Shown: positions 15,950 to 23,096 of the stretch, piece by piece
How positions within the stretch are numbered: the first letter of the stretch is position 1
Layout of the letters: every line of letters starts with the position of its first letter
Assembly: GCA_039927815.1 (NCBI GenBank)
Contig: JBDSUJ010000103.1
Coordinates: 1 to 27,708 of the forward strand
Source: Croceibacterium_A sp039927815
GTDB taxonomy: Bacteria; Pseudomonadota; Alphaproteobacteria; Sphingomonadales; Sphingomonadaceae
DNA: 27,708 nt
Reading direction: 5' to 3'
Translations under genes and position numbers: made by a program
The notes under the pieces: generated by a model
The model's database searches: none
Seen by the model: the letters and a program-made list of their open reading frames with translations, nothing else
Told to the model about the DNA's origin: nothing

Positions 15950-16563
15950 GCCCGATCGAAACGCTGATGCGCACCGCGCCGGTGATTCCAGTCCTGGTGA
16001 TCGAAGATTTGGCGGGCGCGCGCGAACTGGCCGAAGCACTGGTCGCCGGGGGCCTGCGAGTGCTCGAAGTGACGCTAAGGACACCCGAGGCGCTCGATGC
16101 GATCGGCGAGATGAAGCAAGTCCCAGGCGCGATCGTCGGGGCGGGAACGGTGCTCAACCCGGCCCAGCTGCGGCAGGCACAGGCCGCCGGGGCGGAATTC
16201 ATCGTCTCGCCGGGGCTCACCGAACCGCTGGCGCGCGCCGCGATCGACAGTGCGCTGCCGTTCCTGCCGGGGGTGGCGAACGCGGGCGACATCATGCGCG
16301 GGCTCGATCTCGGTGTGACGCACTTCAAATTCTTCCCCGCCGTCGCTGCGGGAGGCATTCCGGCACTAAAGGCGCTGTCGGCTCCGTTCGGACAGGTCCG
16401 TTTCTGCCCGACCGGAGGCATCGACCTCGCCGCCGCCGGGCACTGGCTCGCGCTCCCCAGCGTGCTGTGCGTCGGCGGCAGCTGGGTCGCACCGCGCGGG
16501 GCAAGCAGCGCCGAAGTGGAAACTCTCGCCCGCGAGGCCGCGGGGCTGGCCGGCATCCGGTGA
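15946..16563 (+). CDS. eda: KDPG aldolase (2-dehydro-3-deoxy-phosphogluconate aldolase)
   Basis: Cleaves KDPG to pyruvate and glyceraldehyde-3-phosphate, the last Entner-Doudoroff step. The 205-residue product matches the family in length. Catalytic Glu41 is in LEVTLRT and Schiff-base Lys128 in THFKFFPA; the phosphate-binding stretch CPTGGI and the end motif CVGGSWVAP are also present. The ATG overlaps the glk stop (ATGA), and the eda stop overlaps the GTG start of the next gene (GTGA). Confidence 0.97.
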   Translation: MSPIETLMRTAPVIPVLVIEDLAGARELAEALVAGGLRVLEVTLRTPEALDAIGEMKQVPGAIVGAGTVLNPAQLRQAQAAGAEFIVSPGLTEPLARAAIDSALPFLPGVANAGDIMRGLDLGVTHFKFFPAVAAGGIPALKALSAPFGQVRFCPTGGIDLAAAGHWLALPSVLCVGGSWVAPRGASSAEVETLAREAAGLAGIR

Positions 16564-19331
16564 GGACCCTCGCCGACCTCAGCGATCGGCTCCAGGCTTT
16601 GCACCAGCGCACAGTCGAGACGCCGCTGTTCAACCCGGTGTTCCAGCTCTCGCTCGAATTGTCGCGCCTGATTGAACGGGGCGAGCTCACGCTGGCCGAT
16701 TGCGAGGGGTTGATCGCCGAGATGGAATGCGACGCGCTGCAGGCGCGCGCCACCCGCTTGCGGACGCTGGTGGGGCCGGTCGCGCTGACCGCCAATGACC
16801 AGGCGCTGGCGCGACAACTGGAGACCGGCGCATTCGATTCATTTCGTGCGCGCTGGGAACGGCCCGTGTTGCACGCAGTGTTCACCGCGCATCCGACTTT
16901 CCTGCTCACACCCGCGCAATCCGCCGCCGTGGCCGACGCCGCCAGCAGCGATGACGCGATCGGCGCAGGCGCGTGTGTGGTGCCGACCAGCCGTGAGCCG
17001 ATCACACTGATTCAGGAGCACCAGCAAGCGATGACCGCGATCGCCCGCGCCCAGGACGCGCGCGACGCGATCGTGGGCCAGGTGCTCACCCATGCCCAGG
17101 CTCACTGGCCCAAGCAGTGGGCCGAACTCCAGCCGGTCCCGTTCCGCTTCGCCACCTGGGTCGGGTACGACATGGACGGGCGGACCGACATCGGGTGGGG
17201 CCAATCGCTCGGCTTTCGCTTGTCGGAGAAGGCCGACCGATTGGCCCGTTACCAGGCCAAGCTCGAATCGTTCGACCGGGCCCATCCGCTGCTCGCCGAG
17301 CTGCGCCCCGCTGCCCGCTACGCCGCCGAGCGGGCCACGGACTTCGCCGCCGACTTGTCCGACCCGGCGGCACTGTCGGTCGCGGCCAACCGCCTGACCG
17401 CGAACGATCCGCGCAAGCTACTGTCGCTCGCGGGCTATATCGAACGGCTGGAGCACGAAGCGCTGACCGCCGGCGGAGTTCGCGCGGTCAATCTCAAGAC
17501 GCTGGCCGCCGCAATGCGCGCGGACGGGCTCGGGATGGGATGGATCCATTTCCGGGTCAATTCCAGCCAGTTGCACAATGCGATCCGCCGTCGGCTCGAC
17601 CCGGAAGGCGCCATCGATCTGGCGAGCAAGGGCGCCATCGTTCACTTGCGCAAGGCGATTGCCGAGGCGCGCCCGTTGCGTGCCAGTTTCGCGGCACTGG
17701 CGATCGAGAGTTCGACCGCCATCCGCCAATTCCTCGCGATGGCGCAGATCCTCCACCACATCGATGCCGACGCGCCGATCCGCATGTTGGTCGCCGAGTG
17801 CGAGGAGCCGGCGACCGTGCTCGCCGCGCTCTATTTCGCCAAGCTGTTCGGGATCGCCGACAAGGTCGATGTGTCGCCGCTGTTCGAGACAGAGACCGCT
17901 CTCGAGCACGGCGGCCGCCTGCTCGACGCGCTGCTCGCGGAGCCTGACTACCGCGCTTATGTCAAAGCGCGCGGGCGGGTCGCGATCCAGACCGGGTTTT
18001 CGGACGCCGGACGGTTCGTGGGTCAGATCCCGGCGGCGCTAGCAATCGAGCGGCTGCAGGGCCGGCTGGCGAAAGCGATGGCCGCCAACGGGCTGACAGG
18101 CGTGGCCGCGCTCGTTTTCAACACTCACGGCGAGAGCATGGGCCGCGGCGCGCACCCCGCCTCCATGGCCAGCCGCCTCGCCTGGCCGTTGAGCCCATGG
18201 GCGCGCGCTCGGTTCGCGGCCGAAGAGATCGTGCTCGAACCCGAGGTCAGCTTCCAGGGCGGCGACGGCTACCTGTTTTTCGCCACGCCGCGGCTGGCCC
18301 TGGCGACGCTCAGCCGCATCGTCGAGGCCGACGGGGCGCCCGCACCGCCGGGCGACGACCCGTTCTACGACCGCACCGACGTCAGCCTCGATTTTTACCG
18401 CGCGATCCGCGATCACCAGCACGCGCATCTCGAAAGCCGATCTTATTCGCGCGCGGTGACCGCGTTCGGGCTCGGGCTGCTTAATGCCACCGGCAGCCGG
18501 GTGTCGCGTCGCCAGGCAGATCTGTCGGCCGAGCGCGAGATGAACCTGCGGCAAATCCGCGCGATCCCGCACAATGCGATCCTCCAGCAGCTTGGCTATC
18601 CGGTCAACGTGATCTCGGGGCTCGGCAGCGCGGCGGAGGGCAATTATGAAGAGATTGCGGCGCTCCTGTCGGACAGCGCGCGGGGCCGGCAGATCGTCGC
18701 GCTGGTCCGCTCCGCCAATGCTTTCGCCAGCGTCAAGAGCGTGGCCGCCTTCGCCGAACTGTTCAACTCCGCCTATTGGGCGAGCCGTCCGTATCGCGGG
18801 CTCGAACAGCACCTGGCGGGCCCTTGCGAAGCGCTCGCAGAACGCCTGATCAACGACGACCGCAACGGTGTTTTCCGGCGGCTGGCCTCGCGGCTCAGGA
18901 TCGATGCGCTCAAGATGCACCGGCTGATGGCCCTGGTTCCGGGCGAACCGGCCGAGCCCGGACAGGAGAAGGTGCGCCGCGCGATCGGGGTGTGCCAGGC
19001 GCTACGGCTGGCGCTGTTCCAGCACATGTTCATCCGTGTGGTGTCGATCCCCGCGTTCAGCCGCGCCAACGACATCAGCCGCGACGATGTGATCGAAATG
19101 GTCTTCACCTTGCGCGTCGATGAGGCGCTGGCGCAATTGCGGCGCGCCTATCCAACCAGCTTCCCGCGCCTGACCGATTTCGACCTGACCGAACCGACCG
19201 AGTACCCCGAGGGCGGAGAGCAAGGCTATGAGGCGATACGGCGCGATTTCATCGATCCTATCGACCAGTCCTATCGACTGACGTTGCGGATTGGCGGGGC
19301 TATCGCCAACCGTTTCGGCGCCCACGGCTGA
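16560..19331 (+). CDS. Divergent phosphoenolpyruvate carboxylase family protein
   Basis: The 923-residue length and many segments match PEP carboxylase, which makes oxaloacetate from PEP and bicarbonate. Recognisable parts are VFTAHPT (His111), FRVNSSQLHN (Arg332, aligned with the DIRQ.S Arg), VSPLFETETALEHG, GFSDAGRFVG (Asp482) and FNTHGESMGRG (Arg529). Several usually invariant residues differ by eye: Asn521 and His523 stand at the His and Arg of FHGRGGTVGRGG, Arg485 at the Lys of SDSxKDxG, and TQNRLMLPAW is replaced by LQQLGYPVNVIS. The C-terminus ends AHG instead of the usual NTG. GTG at 16560 overlaps the eda stop, so it is the fifth gene of the operon; the open frame upstream overlaps eda and is spurious. 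It may be an altered-activity PEPC or a non-carboxylating paralogue. Confidence 0.82.
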   Translation: MRTLADLSDRLQALHQRTVETPLFNPVFQLSLELSRLIERGELTLADCEGLIAEMECDALQARATRLRTLVGPVALTANDQALARQLETGAFDSFRARWERPVLHAVFTAHPTFLLTPAQSAAVADAASSDDAIGAGACVVPTSREPITLIQEHQQAMTAIARAQDARDAIVGQVLTHAQAHWPKQWAELQPVPFRFATWVGYDMDGRTDIGWGQSLGFRLSEKADRLARYQAKLESFDRAHPLLAELRPAARYAAERATDFAADLSDPAALSVAANRLTANDPRKLLSLAGYIERLEHEALTAGGVRAVNLKTLAAAMRADGLGMGWIHFRVNSSQLHNAIRRRLDPEGAIDLASKGAIVHLRKAIAEARPLRASFAALAIESSTAIRQFLAMAQILHHIDADAPIRMLVAECEEPATVLAALYFAKLFGIADKVDVSPLFETETALEHGGRLLDALLAEPDYRAYVKARGRVAIQTGFSDAGRFVGQIPAALAIERLQGRLAKAMAANGLTGVAALVFNTHGESMGRGAHPASMASRLAWPLSPWARARFAAEEIVLEPEVSFQGGDGYLFFATPRLALATLSRIVEADGAPAPPGDDPFYDRTDVSLDFYRAIRDHQHAHLESRSYSRAVTAFGLGLLNATGSRVSRRQADLSAEREMNLRQIRAIPHNAILQQLGYPVNVISGLGSAAEGNYEEIAALLSDSARGRQIVALVRSANAFASVKSVAAFAELFNSAYWASRPYRGLEQHLAGPCEALAERLINDDRNGVFRRLASRLRIDALKMHRLMALVPGEPAEPGQEKVRRAIGVCQALRLALFQHMFIRVVSIPAFSRANDISRDDVIEMVFTLRVDEALAQLRRAYPTSFPRLTDFDLTEPTEYPEGGEQGYEAIRRDFIDPIDQSYRLTLRIGGAIANRFGAHG

Positions 19332-19353
19332 CGTTAACCCGCGCCCGGCGCCA

Positions 19354-19368
19354 GTCCCGCCGCGGGAC
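19354..19368 (+). other. Small palindromic hairpin after the Entner-Doudoroff operon
   Basis: GTCCCGC (19354-19360), one central C, then GCGGGAC (19362-19368): a perfect inverted repeat that can fold as a 5-bp stem with a 5-base loop. It lies 22 bases after the last stop codon of the operon and about 50 bases before the next gene. It could weakly terminate the operon or be an operator; there is no T-run. Confidence 0.3.
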
Positions 19369-19419
19369 GTGGGAACCTCGGGGCTGGCACTTCCGGGCGT
19401 TGAGCGCATTATCCCGGGC

Positions 19420-20085
19420 ATGAGCCCGATAGCGAAATGGATTGGCGGCACGAGCGCCGCGCTGACCCTGCTGGTGGGCGGCGCAGTCTACGCCGGCCGC
19501 ACGATCGAAGCGAACGCGAACGACCCCGAGCAGTGGTTGCGCGAAGATGCCACGACGGCCGCGGCTCCCGCCCCTGTGGAGCCCGCCGCGCTCGTCCGCC
19601 CCGCCGCGAAACCGCAAGCCGAGCCGTTCGTGATCAAGCGGATCCTGCCGATCAAGGGCGCGATCAAGTATGGCGAGTGGCACTGGGACGACACCGGCGT
19701 GGCCGATGGCCCGATCGTCATCACCGTCGATCTCGATGCGCGGGTCCTGTCGGTGTTCAAGGGCGGTTACGAGATCGGCGCGGCGGCGGTCCTGCTCGGC
19801 ACGCCGGAGCATCCGACGCCCACCGGCACGTTCCCGATCATGAGCAAGGAACGCCACAACGTGTCCGAGATCTATGGCAATGCGCCGATGCCGTGGAGCC
19901 TGCGGCTGACGGGTGACGGCGTCGCGATCCATGGCGGGCGGCCGGTCGAGAACGGGTGGGCCAGTCACGGTTGCATCGGCACGCCCAACGATTTCGCGTC
20001 AAAGCTGTTTGCGACCACGCACCCGGGCGACAAGGTCATCATCACCCGCGGCAAGACCGCCAGGATCGGCAGCCGGCTGACCTAG
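19420..20085 (+). CDS. L,D-transpeptidase (YkuD domain) family protein
   Basis: YkuD enzymes make 3-3 cross-links in peptidoglycan or attach proteins to it in the periplasm. The 221-residue product starts MSPIAKWIGG and has an N-terminal membrane anchor or uncleaved signal (about residues 9-25), an Ala/Pro linker, then the catalytic domain from about residue 95. The signature HGGRP...SHGCIG supplies His171, Ser182, His183 and nucleophile Cys185. The usual Arg after Cys-Ile is Gly here. I chose the ATG at 19420; the open frame continues to 19291 but that part overlaps the PEPC-like gene and lacks a signal. Its TAG stop overlaps the convergent tilS stop within CTAG. Confidence 0.9.
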   Translation: MSPIAKWIGGTSAALTLLVGGAVYAGRTIEANANDPEQWLREDATTAAAPAPVEPAALVRPAAKPQAEPFVIKRILPIKGAIKYGEWHWDDTGVADGPIVITVDLDARVLSVFKGGYEIGAAAVLLGTPEHPTPTGTFPIMSKERHNVSEIYGNAPMPWSLRLTGDGVAIHGGRPVENGWASHGCIGTPNDFASKLFATTHPGDKVIITRGKTARIGSRLT

Positions 20086-21077
20086 CTCTCGCCGCGGGGC
20101 GGTTCGGGGCGAAACACCCACGTATCGCCTTCGACCGTGGCGAGCGTGCCGGCGACGTTTCCGCCCTCCCCGGCTTCGAGGCGTGCCAGCAGCCGCGCTA
20201 CGTCCTGCCCGCGCGGTGCGCGGCCGATCGTTTCGAGCGCGCGCCCGATCACCCGCAGGGCAATCGCGCGCGGCGCGGTCCGGCGATAGTGGAGCACGCC
20301 CGTTTTACTGACCACCGTTTCCCGCCATTCGCGGTCAGCGGCCCAATCCAGCGCGTGGTCACCGTCGGCGAGGTGCGACGCGGATGCCGCGAGCGCCGAA
20401 GGGTCGAGCCACTCCGCGCTCGCCAGCGCGCCCCGCATCCTCACCCGATCATACCTCTGGTCAAAATTGCTCGGATCTGCCGCTGGAATTAGCCCCGCCG
20501 CAGCCACCACGGCCGCGAGCTCGGTACGCTGAAAGCCGAGCAGCGGGCGGATCAGCGGCAGTGCGCTGCCCGGCACCACCCCGCGCTCGCGCACCCCGCC
20601 CAGCCCGGCGTGCCCGCTCGCTCGGTTGAGCCGCATAAGCAGCGTTTCGGCCTGATCGTCGGCATGGTGGGCGGTGGCTATGGCCGAAAGACCCCTGTAT
20701 TCGGCCCACGCGCCCAGCGCGCGATAGCGCGCCCCCCGCGCCGCGGCCTGGACGTTGCCCGCCGGCACCCTGACGGCGAGGGTTTCGCACGTAATGCCGC
20801 GACTGGCGCAGGCCCTTGCCACCAGCACGCATTCGTCGGCTGCTGCCGGCCGCAGGCCATGGTCGATCGTCGCGACCTCGATCCGGCCCGGGATCACCGC
20901 ATCGGCGAGCAGCAGCATCGCCAGGCTGTCCGCCCCGCCCGAGACCGCCAGGCCGAGGCGTCGGAGCGGCTCATCTCCCTCGGGCCACAGCCGCTCCAGT
21001 GCCTTGGCGAAGCGCTCGATCTGGCCCGGTGCGGGCAGCTCACTTGGTGCAGCGGACCTTGCTTTTGGTGCGGTCAT
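20082..21077 (-). CDS. tilS: tRNA(Ile)-lysidine synthetase
   Basis: Converts C34 of tRNA-Ile(CAU) to lysidine so that AUA is read as isoleucine; essential in most bacteria. The 331-residue product has the ATP pyrophosphatase P-loop SGGADS (residues 46-51), TIDHGLRP, and the N-type PP-loop motif TAHHADDQAETLLMRL with the following RASGHAGLGGV. It is the short form lacking most of the C-terminal domain seen in E. coli, as is common in alphaproteobacteria. The ATG at 21077 lies 38 bases inside cpoB and has a clear AAGGA five bases before it; no other start is available before the P-loop, so the overlap appears real. Confidence 0.95.
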   Translation of the reverse strand: MTAPKARSAAPSELPAPGQIERFAKALERLWPEGDEPLRRLGLAVSGGADSLAMLLLADAVIPGRIEVATIDHGLRPAAADECVLVARACASRGITCETLAVRVPAGNVQAAARGARYRALGAWAEYRGLSAIATAHHADDQAETLLMRLNRASGHAGLGGVRERGVVPGSALPLIRPLLGFQRTELAAVVAAAGLIPAADPSNFDQRYDRVRMRGALASAEWLDPSALAASASHLADGDHALDWAADREWRETVVSKTGVLHYRRTAPRAIALRVIGRALETIGRAPRGQDVARLLARLEAGEGGNVAGTLATVEGDTWVFRPEPPRGES

Positions 21078-22059
21078 ACTGTTCCTTCAGCCGCCCGGTG
21101 GCGAGCGCGGGATATGTATCACCGAATTCGGCCAAGGCGATGCAGGCGCGGCTGGTGTCGCTGATCGCGATCATCGAATCCGCCAGCAGCAGCAAGCTGT
21201 CGGGCGCGCGCGGTCCCTGCTTGTTGGTCTGGTAGTTGTCGAAGAAGTACTTGGCCGCCTCGCGCGGCTGGCCGTCGTCCATATAGGCGCGCCCCAGCAA
21301 GTTGCGGCCATAGCTGACCTTGGCGTGCGTGGGGTACTTTTGCAGGTACAGCGCGAGTTGCTGACGAGCCTCGGGAAAATAGCCAGCTTCCCACAATCGG
21401 TAGCCATAGCTGTATTCGTCGTCCGCCGTGTCCGCGGTTTGCGGCTTGGCGATCGCGCGCACCGCGGCCAGCCGGGCCGCGGTCGGACCCGTGGCAGCAG
21501 GAGTCTGCGGCGCGCGCGGCGTAGCCAGGGGGGTGCTCCCCGATACGACCGGACGCGTCGTCGTCGTCACGCGCGTGGGCGAGATCGGAACTCCGGAGCT
21601 GCCTGCGGACAGTGAGGGCAGCGGGATGACCCCGGTTGGCTGGATCACCGGCTCTTCGGGAGGCGCAGCGGCGGCCGCCAGCGCCGCCTGCGCATCGTCG
21701 AACCGCTTTTTGAGCTGTGCGAGCGTGTTGTCCTTTTCCTCGCTCTGCGCGGTCAGCCGCTGGACCTGCCCTTCAAGCGAATCGAGCCGCGCGAGCACGT
21801 CGGTCAGCGCGGTCGCGGACGGCGTGCCCGACGGCACCGCAACCGATTGGGCCGGGCTGCCGGGTGTGACTTCGGGCGTGAAGAAGCGGCTGTCGCTGCC
21901 GCTCGGAAACACCACCCGCTGGAGCGCCTTCACCTCTGCTTCGACTTTGCGGATGCGCGCGTCGTCCTGTGCGGCCGCCGGGACGGCAACCGCGCCCCCA
22001 AGACCGGCCAGCAGCAGCGCCGCCGCTGCTGTGCGCGGAATGCTCCACCCCATCGTCAT
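21040..22059 (-). CDS. cpoB: Cell division coordinator CpoB / YbgF-like tetratricopeptide protein
   Basis: Periplasmic protein of the Tol-Pal system, coordinating outer-membrane constriction with cell-wall synthesis. The 339-residue product has a signal peptide (cleavage likely after PAAA, residue 30) and a coiled-coil stretch (about 85-130, RLDSLEGQVQRLTAQSEEKD). A Pro/Thr-rich linker and C-terminal TPR repeats follow (from about 225: DDEYSYGYRLWEAGYFPEAR, then YMDDGQPREAAKYFFDNY). Three ATGs are close together. The one at 22059 is 8 bases from GAGGG and is chosen; 22065 and 22053 are alternatives. In many proteobacteria this gene follows pal, but here it follows a rodZ-like gene and leads into tilS. 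A short inverted repeat, GTTCGC/GCGAAC, lies just upstream at 22092-22112. Confidence 0.88.
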   Translation of the reverse strand: MTMGWSIPRTAAAALLLAGLGGAVAVPAAAQDDARIRKVEAEVKALQRVVFPSGSDSRFFTPEVTPGSPAQSVAVPSGTPSATALTDVLARLDSLEGQVQRLTAQSEEKDNTLAQLKKRFDDAQAALAAAAAPPEEPVIQPTGVIPLPSLSAGSSGVPISPTRVTTTTRPVVSGSTPLATPRAPQTPAATGPTAARLAAVRAIAKPQTADTADDEYSYGYRLWEAGYFPEARQQLALYLQKYPTHAKVSYGRNLLGRAYMDDGQPREAAKYFFDNYQTNKQGPRAPDSLLLLADSMIAISDTSRACIALAEFGDTYPALATGRLKEQYDRTKSKVRCTK

Positions 22060-22179
22060 ATCCATATCCCTCGTGTCCGATGCAGGATCAAGTTCGCGCG
22101 CCGCGAGCGAACCGCGCCTGAACAAGTCCCTGCGGCGAGTCTGCCAAGACGCGAATCGCTTGTCGAGGTGGCAAGGCCG

Positions 22180-23025
22180 CTAGGTTGTGGGCGACGGCGA
22201 CGAAATGGGCACCACGCGCGGCAAGGTGGGAGTCGCGGGAGCGGCCACGCGCGTAAGCAGGGCTTGCGCAGTGACAGGTACGTCCTTCATCCTGGTCTGC
22301 ACCTCGGCCAGCTTCGGGACCGGACGCCCGGCAATGGTGATGGCCAGCGCCTCGGGCCGTCCGGTCCACAACTGCGGGCTCTGTGCGTCGGCCGGGACGG
22401 TATAGCTTTCGTTCAGCGCCAGCTCCTTCTGCATCAGCTGCTTGCCGGCGCCATCGTAGAACTTGACCCACACTTTGTCCGCCAGCGCGGTGAACACGAC
22501 CGGTCCCGTAGGCCCTGTCACGGCCATACCACCCGGCTTGCTCGCGGCCAGCGCTGCCTGCTGCTCTGTGCGCTGCTGGTCGAGCAACGACGGCAGCTCG
22601 GCCGCTGGAGTGACGTAGGGCCGGAAAAACGCGAACAAACCGGCCAGCACCAGCAAGACCGCCAGCACCGACAACCAGCCGAGCAGCCGCGAGGGTACCC
22701 GCGCCGGATCGCCCGGCTCGAAGCTGGCCGGCCGATGGCGAGGATCGAGCGAGCCCGCGTCGAGTTCGGTGCGCACTTGCGACGCGATTTCCTCGGAATT
22801 GAGCCCGACGAGCCGGGCGTAAGTGCGGGTAAACCCGATCGCGTAGGTGCGGCCCGGCAACTTGGCGAAATCGCCACTCTCGATCGCGACCAGCTGGCGC
22901 TGAGGAATGCGGGTCTGGGCCGCGACTTGCTCAAGCGTCAGCCCGCGCTGCGTGCGCGCGGCACGCAGGCGCTCGCCCGCGCCGAGCGGCAATCCGGCCT
23001 GAGCCTCGAGAGTGGGGTCGTCCAT
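22180..23025 (-). CDS. RodZ-like helix-turn-helix membrane protein
   Basis: RodZ proteins link MreB to the envelope and set cell shape. The 281-residue product shows the RodZ architecture: a cytoplasmic Xre/HTH_25-type domain (about residues 16-78, RLRAARTQRGLTLEQVAAQT then PGRTYAIGFTRTYARLVGLN), a single membrane helix (about 114-134), and a periplasmic beta-type domain (about 175-250, DUF4115-like: DKVWVKFYDGAGKQLMQKEL). The tail is rich in Pro and Ser. AGGA lies 8 bases before the ATG. The 71 bases separating it from ptsP contain a small hairpin (ACGGC/GCCGT) but no obvious promoter. It could also be annotated only as a helix-turn-helix domain-containing protein. Confidence 0.85.
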   Translation of the reverse strand: MDDPTLEAQAGLPLGAGERLRAARTQRGLTLEQVAAQTRIPQRQLVAIESGDFAKLPGRTYAIGFTRTYARLVGLNSEEIASQVRTELDAGSLDPRHRPASFEPGDPARVPSRLLGWLSVLAVLLVLAGLFAFFRPYVTPAAELPSLLDQQRTEQQAALAASKPGGMAVTGPTGPVVFTALADKVWVKFYDGAGKQLMQKELALNESYTVPADAQSPQLWTGRPEALAITIAGRPVPKLAEVQTRMKDVPVTAQALLTRVAAPATPTLPRVVPISSPSPTT

Positions 23026-23096
23026 TCAGCTATCCTGCCAACGGCGGTAACTGCCGTGAAGCGGTGCCGGCGGCGCCGAGTCAAGGTTCACCAACC

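Noticed and set aside
14690..16084. A 464-codon - strand frame opposite edd, glk and eda, and a similar 396-codon frame at 12044-13234 opposite zwf
   Set aside because: Both cross well-supported gene boundaries on the other strand and show only compositional Arg/Gly/Ala bias.
15912..16559. Extension of the PEPC-like frame upstream over eda
   Set aside because: The extension is an out-of-frame reading of eda (Arg/Gly-rich). The PEPC similarity begins at the GTG at 16560.
11756..19331. Possible genomic island or recent transfer of the central operon
   Set aside because: Base composition and codon style look like the flanking genes, there is no integrase, tRNA or repeat at the borders, and the operon is typical of the inferred order.
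19372..19401. GGAAC (19372-19376) and CGTT (19398-19401) before the L,D-transpeptidase, resembling an EcfG general-stress promoter
   Set aside because: The spacer is 21 bases, longer than the 16-17 normally seen for this promoter type.
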